Assembly: GCA_037349105.1 (NCBI GenBank)
Contig: JAYJMM010000120.1
Location: 2,439,001-2,503,000, forward strand
Direction of reading: 5' to 3'
Length of the DNA: 64,000 nt
DNA from: Limnomonas spitsbergensis
Taxonomy: Eukaryota; Chlorophyta; Chlorophyceae; Chlamydomonadales
A program made the translations under genes and the position numbers. Positions 22,665-36,100 of the stretch are shown here, piece by piece. How positions within the stretch are numbered: position 1 is the first letter of the stretch; each line of letters opens with the position of its first letter. The notes under the pieces were generated by a model. That model was not told where the DNA came from and did no database searches. It saw nothing but the letters and a program-made list of their open reading frames with translations.

Positions 22665-24122
22665 CCCTGAAAGGATTCCTGTTCTTCATATAAACACTTT
22701 AAGTACCTTCAATCTTAATGCCATGCGGCGGCCATCGACAAGGCTTGAAAGGCAGGAAATCTAACAGCATGCGAATGTAGAGTTCCAGAGCTAGATGCTT
22801 ACTGAGCCGCACTGTCTATACTCTAAACTGATCCTTCTCTAACATGTTATGTGCTGTTGGCATGGTGGTCTGGTGATGACGCATGCTGTATGCTATGTAA
22901 GGGAATGCCTTCATGCACAAGGTTGTACCCTCTATACACTTTTTTGAGCTCATTATAATACCAAACGATATACAGGCTTCTGTGAAGAAGAAGATATGAG
23001 CTTGTGCAAGCTTAAATAAAACCATTTGACTAATATGGGGCAGGCCAAATGGGATTGCAAGGGGTCATATGGAAGCTTTCATAGAGAGTAAAGCATAGCA
23101 ATATACGAAATTACAAGTTCCCACACATGTCAGGGTTCAGTAAGACAGACAACAGTAGGTCAGAATTGAGGTAGTCGGGGTTGAGCAGATCAGGGCCGAT
23201 CGAGTCAGGGTCGAGCATGTCAAGGTTGAGCAGGCCAGGGTAGAGCATCCTACCTACAACCACCACAATCAGAGTTGAGCTAGTCAAGGTGGAGGAGGTC
23301 GGGGTTGAGCAGATCGTGGTTGGAACAGGCCAGGTCAGGGTTCAGGAAGACGGGGCTGAACAGGTCAGGGATGGGCAAATCACGGTTGAGCAAATCACGG
23401 TTGAGAAGGTCAGGGTTGAGCAGGTCAGGGTTGAGCAGGTCAGGCGTGGGCAGGTTGTCACGACGTATGACTGCACCGCGCGTGTGACTGCGCCAACTAT
23501 TTTGTACGACTGCACCGTGCGTTTGACTGCGCCAGTGTCTGGTGTTCTTTTTGCCTGGGTTGCCCTGTCTTTAGGGTGCACCCCTTAGCCGCGACAAGGT
23601 CAGGGTTGAGTAGGGCAGGGTTGAGCAGGTCAGGGTTGAGCCGTCGCCTTCGAGTACCCGTTGCCTTCGAGTACCCGTTGTCAGTGTGTTTCCAATTTTC
23701 CATTGGAGGTTGGGAACAGTTATGCTCCTGTCGGTTTGACGGTTACTTGATTGCGGTTACGACCCGCCAAGCACCCGTTTACGTCTCCACTGCACAAAGC
23801 CTGGCCAATTCATTGATCTCGGAAGGAAACAATTAGCGGCTCATATACGATTGTTCAGCTGTTGTTGTTTTGTGCCGAAAATCTGTGGTACCCCGCCACC
23901 GAAGCATCCATCAAAAAGCCTCGTCTAAAGTGTGAGGTAGTGAGTGAGTGACTGCGCATCCTCGTCCGAACAGGGAGGGTGCAGGGAGAGACAGAACTGA
24001 AAAAAAAATCCCGAAACATCAGTAAAGATACGATAGCTAATTGAGTAATCGAGCAAGGCGGCAACTCTTCCAGGCCTCGCTACGCGGTCGTTGACTCTCG
24101 ATGCTGGATCCGCAGCGGTGAG
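22665..24122. other. Spacer before the receptor cyclase
   Basis: No gene seen apart from tandem repeats at 23140-23660. The 3' half should hold the promoter of the receptor cyclase. Confidence 0.35.
23140..23660 (+). repeat. Degenerate 15 bp tandem repeat (GTCAGGGTTGAGCAG)n
   Basis: The words GTCAGGGTTGAGCAG and GGTCAGGGTTGAG recur many times with point changes. A 60 bp unrelated block with GACTGCACCG repeats interrupts the array at about 23465-23580. Confidence 0.75.
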
Positions 24123-27100
24123 GTGCAGCCTATGACTCGGCCTTGCATCATTTGCCTGTGTCTCCCATGGATCTCCATGCTACTACCGCTTCGAGTCAGC
24201 GGTGCCCCTCAGGGGCCATGCAACGCAGAGTCCCAACGATCTGAGCTGTCCCGCTTCTACAGCAGCACGCATGGCGACACATGGATTGTCAGCACCGGGT
24301 GGAGCCATGAATTGCAGACTGATAACACCACCACCACCACTGGCAGCTGCATGCCGCTGGTTGGCGCCGCCCTGCCCGACCACTGCTGCTGGCATGGCGT
24401 GACGTGTTGCAGTGTTGCGCGGTGCCAGGCGGGCATCGAGTGCAACTGCACCTATGGCCTCGTTACGTCGCTGAACCTGGGATCAAACAATGTGGGTGCC
24501 ACACTGGGATGCATACACATCGGAGTCATGCAAGGACTTGCGGGGACTGCATCAGGGCCACATACAACAAACTGCAGAGACTGCAGACCTCAATCGTCTG
24601 GAAACCCCCCTTTGCAGAGCACTTTGGGTGGGCCACTGCATCATCTGGCCTTTCAGTATCTGTCATCTTGTACAGGCATGCCGTGCTCTTAAAAAAACGA
24701 CACCTGATCTTGAGCTGTTGAAAACCGAGCCTGTCCCACAGCCCGCACTGTGTCACCGCGCCCAGGCTCACTCTGCCCAGCATTCCCTGCTCCCGACCCC
24801 TCTCCCGCCTGTCCCTGCATCCACCATCCCCTACCGATGCTTCCACAGCTGACAGTGGACCAGCCCTCCTCAGCCCTGACTTCTGGGGAGTTCGGCTGGG
24901 CCCCACTGGCGGCCACGCTATGGTGCAGCATCGAGGAGCTTGACTTGCACCAGAACCAGCTGCCAGGCTCTGTCCCCGATGACATGACCCCGCTGCTCCG
25001 GCTCAAGAGGCTCAACCTTGCTGACAACTCTCTCACCGGGACGTGAGTGCTGCACCCGCTCGCCTGATGGGGAATGCGTGCTTTGCGAAGCAGACCACAG
25101 AGAGTCAGCTATTTTTTGTAGTGAGTGGTAGACCACTATCAGCTACAGTTCAGCTACACTGTGCCCCCCAGCCACAAGCCCCTGGTCCGGCCAGCCCTGC
25201 TGCTTGGGCCGCTGGCTGGAGGCCGGTCCAGGTTTGGTGTGAATCGGCCCAGTGATGGCCGCGGGGCGGCCCAGCAAAGGTGGTCCGGTACTCACTAAAA
25301 TAAACACTGAAGAGTACATCTGGTGCATAGGTCTGTGTGCATCTTGGTATAGAATCCTGCGTCTCCGGGATGTGGATCTGGTCATCGGAAAGTCTGGCGG
25401 CTGAGCCAGGTATTGGAACCTGGTTTTAAGATTTATCAGCTTCTCCCTCGCACTTGTTTGTGCGGTCCTGTGTCTCTCTCTTCCTGTCTTCGTGTGTTTG
25501 TGGGTGTGACCCCATGTCCTGTGTTGCCCTCCTCCCGACTTTGTTTGTTTGTGTGCTCGTGGTTGACTCTGAACCCCAAACCCTGTGTTGTTCTCCTCCT
25601 ATGGTTTACAGTCTTCCCGACTCCCTGCGTGACTTGTCGGCGCTGGAGTACTTGGACCTGTCGTGGAATCATTTGACAGGTGACAGTCGAACCAGGGGTC
25701 AAACTCCTTATAGGATGCCTCAGCTACAATTTAGCTACATCACCGCCTGATGTGACGAGGGTCACAGGCGCAGCAAGCGTTGCTGCTTGGGCCGCCAGCC
25801 GAAATTTGGTCCCCATTGGCCCAGTGGTGGCCACGGGGCGGCCCCCCTGATGTGGTCTAGCGTGCAGTAAACAAACAGAGCTCTGAGGAGGCAAAAGGGT
25901 GGGGTGCTGTTATAGCCAGGTGGGAGAGGCTGCCAAATTGTCGTCCTTGGCGCTCAATACCTCTGGTAATTTCATCGTGCTCCAGCTAAAATGCAGCTGC
26001 ATGGTGGCCCTTGACCCATGGCCTCTTGCTACATGCCGTACTGCTTGGGCCACCGGCTGTAGGTCGGTGAAGGTTTGATCCCCAGACACCCAGTGGCGGC
26101 CGCCCACCCGCCTGCCAAAAGTGGCCCGGTGCGCACACAAATAGACTCTTTTGAATACCTCTGCTTATTCAGGCATGCAACTGCTGTGTTAATAAGCCGA
26201 CGCAGACTTGCAAGCGGTCCATTTGGGTCCCAGTAGGCAAGGCAAGGCAAGGCAATTGACAGGCTGTTAATTAAGAAAAAAATGAACAGCTGATCAAGCA
26301 TCTTCCTCCTCTGTCACGCTTTGACAGGCTGGCAATTCGAATATAAGTGAAGCACTGATCCAGCATCTCCCTGCCACTCAAACCTGGACGTGCTGTTTAT
26401 TTGAATATGGATGGATTTCTGATCCAACAACGTGTCCCCTCTTCCCCTGGGCAGGCTCGGTGCCTGCTAGCTTATGTGGCAATGGAGAGGGCAGCCCGCT
26501 CGTATTTCTGTTGCTGCGCAGCAACAGGCTGGATGGCAGCCTCAATATCACAGCATGCAGGAACCTCAGCTTTGTGGATGTCACAGTAGGTTTGTCAGTC
26601 ATGTGCAATAGAGCAACCCAACCTTGTACAGTTGCAAGAGGGCTAGTGGTTGGCCTGAGTGTTATGGGGGCTCGGTCTCTCACCGGCCTCTTTGCTTCCT
26701 CAGGGATGTGCACGTTTCTCTCTTTCAGGGCTGGGGGACCCAACTCCTGGACAGGTGGAAACCATTTATATTCCCCTCCCAAAAAATGTGGGTGGACCAC
26801 AGGTTGGTGTGGATGTCATGGAAAGTGTGGGAGGGCTGCAAGTAGGTGTGGGATGTCAAATTTGGGATGAACATCACTTTGTGGGATGCTCCATGTGTAG
26901 GTGTGCACAGGCTGGCTGATCCGCTGCGTCAAGACATCTTTTCTGTGGGATGTCACTGTCCGGACACTCTTCCTGTACTGCCACTGTGTCCAGACAACCT
27001 TTCGGTACTGCCACAGTGACCAGACGCCCTTTCTGTATTGCCATTGTACTGCCACTGCCTTTCAAGGCACCCTGTCTTATCTGCCATTGTCTCAAAGCAC

Positions 27101-30100
27101 CATTTTGTACTGCCGCTCACACATCACCTTTCCCATATCAACATTTGCACGTAATGCCTCATGGTCCCTATCAGGTAGCAGCCCAATCTGCCTGCTTCCC
27201 CCCCCCCTTCCCCCTCCACCCCCCTCCCTCTTCATCTGGTTCGCCCGCTTGTCATACCCCCCCCCCCCACCTCCTACTGCTCCTTTCAACATAACAGTTT
27301 GATGTCGGGCTACATCCCCCCTCTCCATCTGGTTTTCCTGCTCGTCATACCCCCCTCCCCCTTTGCTGCTCCTTTCAACAGAACAACTTCATGTCGGGCG
27401 ACATCCCCCCTCTCCAGCCGCACAACCAGCTGCTTGCCGTGCACCTCGGCCGAAACAAGTTCAAGAACATCATCAAAGGGAGTGGGATCGTAGACTTGAA
27501 CTTAGCTTACAACAAGTGAGCAGTGGCATGCAGCGTCAGTGCAACAAAAGCTCTTACATCCAGTGCGGATGTGGCTTCGGCCCCGAGCTGCGCTGCTCCC
27601 TTAACCCGCACGCCCCAGGAGGCCTTGTTTTCTTTATTTCTTTCTTTCTCTCTACAGGATGTGACCTGGAGGGGACGTGCGGGATGAGCATGACCTGCTA
27701 TCACTGCTTTGCAATCACGCGATGATTCCGAAATTTATACTGTAATTACGGCCCCTAACTGGTATGAGCAGCTGACTTCGCCTTGGAATTACGGTGGCTG
27801 AAACTCAGCTACGTAATTCGGCCACCGTAAGGATCGTCATCGACACAGCACTGGCTGCAATGCAATAGCTAGGTGTGACCCCCAACTGCCTCAAGTCGTA
27901 GAAGCTGCGGCTGGTGGTAGCCTCACCCCAAAGAGTATTATTTGTTATAATGATGTGTGCCGCATGTACCGGTATGTTGTGTTTTGCAGTGCAACAATAT
28001 GCATCACTCTGTCTCACTAAGCCTGAGAGGAGGCGACTGTCCCGTCTGTCTGCTTGTCCAGCCTGTCCCGCTTATCTCCCCTATCCCGCTGTGTCTCGCC
28101 TGTCCCGCTTATCCTGCGTGTCCCGTATGTCTCACTTGTCCCGCTTGTCCAGCCTGTCCCGCTTGTCCAGCCAGTCCCCCTTATCCTGCGTGTCCCGTAT
28201 GTCTCACTTGTCCCTCCTGTCCCGCTTGTCCCACCTGTCCCGCTTGTCCAGCCTGTCCCGCTTATCCTGCCTGTCCCGTATGTCTCACTTGTCCCTCCTG
28301 TCCCGCTTGTCCAGCCTGTCCCGCTTGTCCTGCCTGTCCCGTATGTCCCACTTGTCTCTCATGTCCCACCTGTCCCGCTTGCCCTGCCTGTCCCGTATGT
28401 CCCACTTGTCTCTCATGTCCCGCCTGTCCCTTCTGACCCCTTGTCAAGCTTGCCAAGCTGCCCTTTGAACCATGCATACACAAGAACCTGCCCGACGTGA
28501 ACATGTACATCCCTGCACCATGCTGGCGCTGCCTGAAGCCTGACTACCCCTCGCCCCTGCTGTGTACAGCTTGACCGGGTCAGTGCCCGAGGACATGACT
28601 GTGCTGCTGGCCCTCCACTCCCTCAACCTAATCAACAACAACATCACGGTGGGTAGGGCAGGGTACACACACATGCACTAAGACACATGGTACACACGCA
28701 TACACTAAGACACATGGTACACACGCATGGTACACACGCATGCACTAAGGCACATGGTACACACGCATGCACTAAGACACATGGTACACACGCATGCACT
28801 AAGACGCATGGTACACACGCATGCACTAAGACACATGGTACACACGCATGCACTAAGACACATGGTACACACGCATGCACTAAGACACATGGTACACACG
28901 CATGCACTAAGACACATGGTACACACGCATGCACTAAGACACATGGTACACACGCATGCACTAAGGCACATGGTACACACGCATGCATTAAGGCACATGG
29001 TACACACGCATGCATTAAGGCACATGGTACACACGCATGCACTAAGACGCATGGTACACACGCATGCACTAAGACGCATGGTACACACGCATGCACTAAG
29101 ACACATGGTACACACGCATGCACTAAGGCACATGGTACACACGCATGCACTAAGGCACATGGTACACACGCATGATACACACGAATGCACTAAGGTACAT
29201 GGTACACACGCATGCACTAAGACACATGGTACACACGCATGCACTAAGACACATGGTGCACACGCATGGTACACACGCATGCACTAAGACACATGGTGCA
29301 CACGCATGGTACACACACATGCACTAAGACACATGATACACACGCATGCACTAAGACACATGGTTCACACGCATGTTACACACGCATGCACTAAGACACA
29401 TGGTACACACGCATGGTACACACGCATGCACTTAGACACATGGAACACACGCATGCACTAAGACACATGGTACACACGCATGGTACACACGCATGCACTA
29501 AGACACATGGTGCACACGCATGGTACACACGCATGCACTAAGACACATGGTGCACACGTATGGTTCACACGCATGTATTAAGACACATGGTACACACGCA
29601 TGCACTAAGACACATGGTGCACATGCATGGTACACACGCATGCATCAAGACACATGGTACACACGCATGATACACACGCATGCACTAAGACACATGGTAC
29701 ACACGCATGATACACACGAATGCACTAAGGTACATGGTACACACGCATGCACTAAGACACATGGTACACACGCATGATACACACGAATGCACTAAGGTAC
29801 ATGGTACACACGCATGCACTAAGACACATGGTACACACGCATGATACACACGAATGCACCAAGGTACATGGTACACACGCATGCACTAAGACACATGGTA
29901 CACACGCATGATACACACGCATGCACTAAGGCACATGGTACACACGCATGCACTAAGGCACATGGTACACACGCATGCACTAAGACACATGGTACACACG
30001 CATGCACTAAGGCACATGGTACACACGCATGCACTAAGACACATGGTACACACGCATGCACTAAGACACATGGTACACACGCATGCACTAGAACACATGA

Positions 30101-33100
30101 TACACACGCATGCACTAAGACACATGGTACACACACATGATACACACGAATGCACTAAGGTACATGGTACACACGCATGCACTAAGACACATGGTACACA
30201 CGCATGATTCACACGAATGCACTAAGGTACATGGTACACACGCATGCACTAAGACACATGGTACACATGCATGATACACACGAATGCACTAAGGTACATG
30301 GTACAAACGCATGCACTAAGACACATGGTACACACGCATGATACACACGCATGCACTAAGACACATGGTACACACGCATGCACTAAGGCACATGGTACAC
30401 ACGCATGTATTAAGACACATGGTACACACGCATGATACACACGCATGCACTAAGGCACATGGTACACATGCATGCACTAAGACACATGGTACACACGCAT
30501 GCACTAAGGCACATGGTACACACGCATGGTACACATGCATGCAATAAGACACATGTTACACACGCATGCACTAAGACACATGGTACACACGCATGATACA
30601 CACGAATGCACTAAGACACATGGTACACACGCATGCACTAAGGCACATGGTACACACGCATGTATTAAGACACATGGTACACACGCATGATACACACGCA
30701 TGCACTAAGGCACATGGTACACACGCATGCACTAAGACACATGGTACACACGCATGCACTAAGGCACATGGTACACATGCATGGTACACACGCATGCAAT
30801 AAGACACATGGTACACACGCATGCACTAAGACACATGGTACACACGCATGCACTAAGACACATGGTACACACGCATGCAATAAGACACATGGTACACACG
30901 AATGCACTAAGACACATGGTACACACGCATGGTACACACGCATGCACTAAGACACATGGTACACCCGCATGCACTAAGGCACATGGTACACACGCATGCA
31001 CTAAGACACATGGTACACACGCATGCACTAAGACACAAGGTACACACGCATGTATTAAGACACATGGTGCACACGCATGGTACACACGCATGCACTAAGA
31101 CGCATGGTGCACACGCATGGTACACACGCATGCACTAAGACACATGGAACACACGCATGCACTAAGACACAAGGTACACACGCATGTATTAAGACACATG
31201 GTGCACACGCATGGTACACACGAATGCACTAAGACACATGGTACACACGCATGGTACACACGCATGCACTAAGGCACATGGTACACACGCATGCACTAAG
31301 ACACATGGTACACACGCATGCACTAAGGCACATGGTACACACGCATGCACTAAGACACATGGTACACACGCATGCACTAAGACACATGGTACACACGCAT
31401 GCACTAGAACACATGATACACACGCATGCACTAAGACACATGGTACACACACATGATACACACGAATGCACTAAGGTACATGGTACACACGCATGCACTA
31501 AGACACATGGTACACACGCATGATTCACACGAATGCACTAAGGTACATGGTACACACGCATGCACTAAGACACATGGTACACATGCATGATACACACGAA
31601 TGCACTAAGGTACATGGTACAAACGCATGCACTAAGACACATGGTACACACGCATGATACACACGCATGCACTAAGACACATGGTACACACGCATGCACT
31701 AAGGCACATGGTACACACGCATGTATTAAGACACATGGTACACACGCATGATACACACGCATGCACTAAGGCACATGGTACACATGCATGCACTAAGACA
31801 CATGGTACACACGCATGCACTAAGGCACATGGTACACACGCATGGTACACATGCATGCAATAAGACACATGTTACACACGCATGCACTAAGACACATGGT
31901 ACACACGCATGATACACACGAATGCACTAAGACACATGGTACACACGCATGCACTAAGGCACATGGTACACACGCATGTATTAAGACACATGGTACACAC
32001 GCATGATACACACGCATGCACTAAGGCACATGGTACACACGCATGCACTAAGACACATGGTACACACGCATGCACTAAGGCACATGGTACACACGCATGG
32101 TACACACGCATGCAATAAGACACATGGTACACACGCATGCACTAAGACACATGGTACACACGCATGCACTAAGACACATGGTACACACGCATGCAATAAG
32201 ACACATGGTACACACGAATGCACTAAGACACATGGTACACACGCATGGTACACACGCATGCACTAAGACACATGGTACACCCGCATGCACTAAGGCACAT
32301 GGTACACACGCATGCACTAAGACACATGGTACACACGCATGCACTAAGACACAAGGTACACACGCATGTATTAAGACACATGGTGCACACGCATGGTACA
32401 CACGCATGCACTAAGACGCATGGTGCACACGCATGGTACACACGCATGCACTAAGACACATGGAACACACGCATGCACTAAGACACATGGTACACACGCA
32501 TGCACTAAGGCACATGGTACACACACATGTATTAAGACACATGGTACACACGCATGGTACACACGCATGCACTAAGACACATGGTACACACGCATGCACT
32601 AAGACACATGGTACACACGCATGCACTAAGACACATGGAGCACACGCATGGTACACACGCATGGTACACACGCATGGTACACACGCATGGTACACACGCA
32701 TGCACTAAGACACATGGTACACACGCATGCACTAAGACACATGGTACACACGCATGCACTAGAACACATGATACACACGCATGCACTAGAACACATGATA
32801 CACACGCATGCACTAAGACACATGGTACACACGCATGGTACACACGCATGCACTAAGACACATGGTACACACGCATGCACTAAGACACATGGTACACACA
32901 CATGGTACACACGCATGCACTAAGACACATGGTACACACGCATGGTACACACGCATGCACTAAGGCACATGGTGCACACGCATGCACTAAGGCACATGGT
33001 ACACACGCATGCACTAGAACACATGATACACACGCATGCACTAAGACACATGGTACACACGCATGCACTAGAACATATGATACACACGCATGCACTAGAA

Positions 33101-36100
33101 CACATGATACACACGCATGCACTAAGACAGCTGCGTTGCGTCTGAAAGCATTTTCTTCAAATCCTTAGTATGCTTCCACAAGAGAGAGGCCAGGACTTGA
33201 ATCCGCCCGGGTATGTCACTCTCCTTGTTGTGTGACTGATGCAGGTGGTAGTGTTGTGCTGAAGCAGTCAGTGAAGTTGCTTCAATGCAGCTCAGGGATT
33301 CCGAATCCGATTAGGGGGGAATTTGAAAACGGGCCCCCCTGGTTGGTAGCCGCCTGCTGACGAACATTCCCTCGATGGTTAATTGAAAGACGCACCTATG
33401 GCTTGCCATCACGGCCAGAGCGACTGTGAAGCATGTATCTATGGCAATGCTGCTGTGGCCTGTATGCCACGCTGCCCCCACTCCTCTCCTGTGTTTTTTC
33501 AGGATACGCTGCCCGCTGCCGCCCTCTCTCTCCTTTCATTTGCATAGCACACAGCCCCCTTCCCTCCTGTGGTATTTGCAGGGCACCCTTCCACCCTCTC
33601 TCCTGTCAAGCGGCTCCCTCTCCTTCCTGGACATTTCCGCAAACTGGATCACGGGGTCAATTCCAGAATCCATCAGGTGAGGGCAGCGTGTATTTCAGAG
33701 CAGCTGAGAGGTGAGAGTAGCTGAGATGTGATGGCAAGTGAGAGGTGCGGGCAGCTGAGAGGTGAATGTAGCTGAGAGGTGAGAAAAGCTTAGAGGTGAA
33801 TGTAGCTGAAGAGGTGGGAGTAGCTGAGAACTGAATGTAGCTGAGAGGTGGGAGTAGCTGAGAGGTGAATGTGGCTTAGAGATGATAGTAGCTGAGAGGT
33901 GACTGTAGCTGAGAGGTGACTGCAGCTTAAATTTGAGGGGAGGCATTTGGGGGGAGGTAATTTGAGGAGATGTGGATGCAGCTGGGTTGGAAGGGCGGCT
34001 GAGGGGTTTGTACGGAGGTGTGTCTCCAGAGGCTTGAGGCCCCATCAGTGCCACAAGCTTGTCCCTGGTCATGCCAGGCATGTTGTGCACATCGCTTGGA
34101 GTTGTATGAGCTGTCGTATTTGACAGGCCCCCCGCTGCCTCCTGATGCCCCCCGCTGCCTCCTGCTGCACTGTGCTCCCCCCTGTTGCACTGCGCTGCCC
34201 CCCCACTGCCTCCTGATGCCCCACGCTGCCTCCTGCTGCACTGTGCTCCCCCCTGTTGCACTGCGCTGCCCCCCCCACTGCCTCCTGTTGCACTGCGCTG
34301 CCCCCCACTGCCTCCTGTTGCACTGCGCTGCCCCCCCGCTGCTTCCTGTTGCACTGCGCTGTCCCCCACTGCCTCCTGTTGCACTGCGCTGTCCCCCACT
34401 GCCTCCTGTTGCACTGCGCTTCCCCCCCGCTGCTTCCTGTTGCACTGCGCTGTCCCCCACTGCCTCCTGTTGCACTGCGCTGCCCCCCCGCTGCCTCCTG
34501 TTGCCCTGCGCTGTCCCCCACTGCCTCCTGTTGCCCTGCGCTGTCCCCCACTGCCTCCTGTTGCACTGCGCTGCCCCCCCGCTGCCCCCTGCCCACCACT
34601 CCCTAATCCCTGGACATCCCACATCCCCCCTTCCCTCTGCAGCCGAGCCAAGTCGCTTTCCTACATGGACTTGTCCAACAATAGCCTGGTGAGCAGCCTA
34701 GCTGTCCATCGGAGGAGGGGGGGGGGGCATGCTGGCTGACCTGTGGATGGTAGGCGGTTCTGGCTGGCATGCCAAGCTAATGCAAGCAGACCCACATGTT
34801 TATCAGGAGCCCAGTGAGATGTCTGTCTGGTTGTTTAAAAGGGGGGGGGGGGGGGGGCATGCTGACTGACCTGTGGATAGGGCCAGGTTATGTTTAATGG
34901 CTGTCTGATGCAAGCAGACCCACATATTCAAGAAGATCCTGGCGAGAGGGGCTCCTTTTCCATATGCCTCATGCCTGTAGTGTGTTGAACGAAATATCCT
35001 CCTCAGGCGGAATCCTGATCCTTTCCCATCTGTCTGTGTTGAGCTTTAATATTCTTCTCAGATGGAACCCTGATCCAGACAGAACCCTCATCCATGCCTG
35101 TGTCGAACCATGGCTGTTTACTCCTGTCCTCAATCCGCATTGAACCTAGCGCTGCTGCGACCTGTTCTCATCAGATGGGATCCTTGCCGGACGGCATGGT
35201 CAGCGTGCTTACCTCACACGGCAGCCACGTGGATCTGCGCCTCAACTACATGTCCTGCTGTGGTGTTGGCTTCGTGCACGACGCAACGTTTTCTTCTGTC
35301 GGGTGAGGGTTGAAGATTTAGGGTTCAGGGTTTTCTTTGGCGGCCGAGGGTTTAGGGTTTAGGATTCAGGGTTCATGATTTAGGGTTACGGGTTTTCTTC
35401 TATCGGGTGTGGCAGAAGCTGGTGGGTGGTGCAGGGGTCCCGTGTGCATTGCCTGCCCTCTTCAAGGCGTCTCTTCATCCACTTTCCCTCCCTCGCCCCC
35501 TGCCCTCTTTATTGAAGGACCTCCTCATCCCCTCAACCCTTCACTTGTCCCCTGCCCTCTTCATTCCCTCTGTCCCTCTCTGGCCCCCTGCCCTGCAACC
35601 TGAGCACAGCTACCAGTTGTGCAGTACAAACTCTGTCCCTCACTCGTCCCCTCATCCCCTCTGTCCCTCACTGGCCCCCTGCCCTGCAACCCCTGCCCTG
35701 CACAGCTATGAGTCGTACAACCTCTCCGCGCCGCGTCTGCCCAGCAGCCTGGCATTCTCCTCCCAGCTCAGACCGGTCAGCTTCAAACCGGAGTACCCAA
35801 ATGCAACGTGGGCGTACAACGCAGGCAACTCGTCATACACAGGCCTAAGGTACGCTCCGATGTACTGGTATGATATATTTGAATTCAAAGGCAATCGGTG
35901 CGGGTATGCACCGATGCATTACGTGTTTGAATCCGATATTTTTTAAATTCAAATATATCACACATATATACCTGCGCCGGAGGAACTGGCCAGCAGCGGG
36001 AGGGAGGGGGGGGGTATGCGCTTGCCTGCAGCAGCCTGGCCTTACCCTCTTCAGGCTGCCCCTACATGAGCATCTCCGCATTGGGCTACTCAGCTGGAAC

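Noticed and set aside
28650..33127. CRISPR-like array
   Set aside because: Units are contiguous without unique spacers, and the context is a eukaryotic intron.
28644..33168. Dozens of overlapping open frames encoding [18 protein letters not shown] or [17 protein letters not shown] peptides on both strands
   Set aside because: All are translations of the 25-26 bp minisatellite in intron 6; they have no non-repeat sequence and lie between well-supported LRR exons.
33695..34739. Open frames of more than 170 codons on both strands, rich in Gly/Gln or Pro/Cys
   Set aside because: Translations of the 30 bp C-rich repeat in intron 7.
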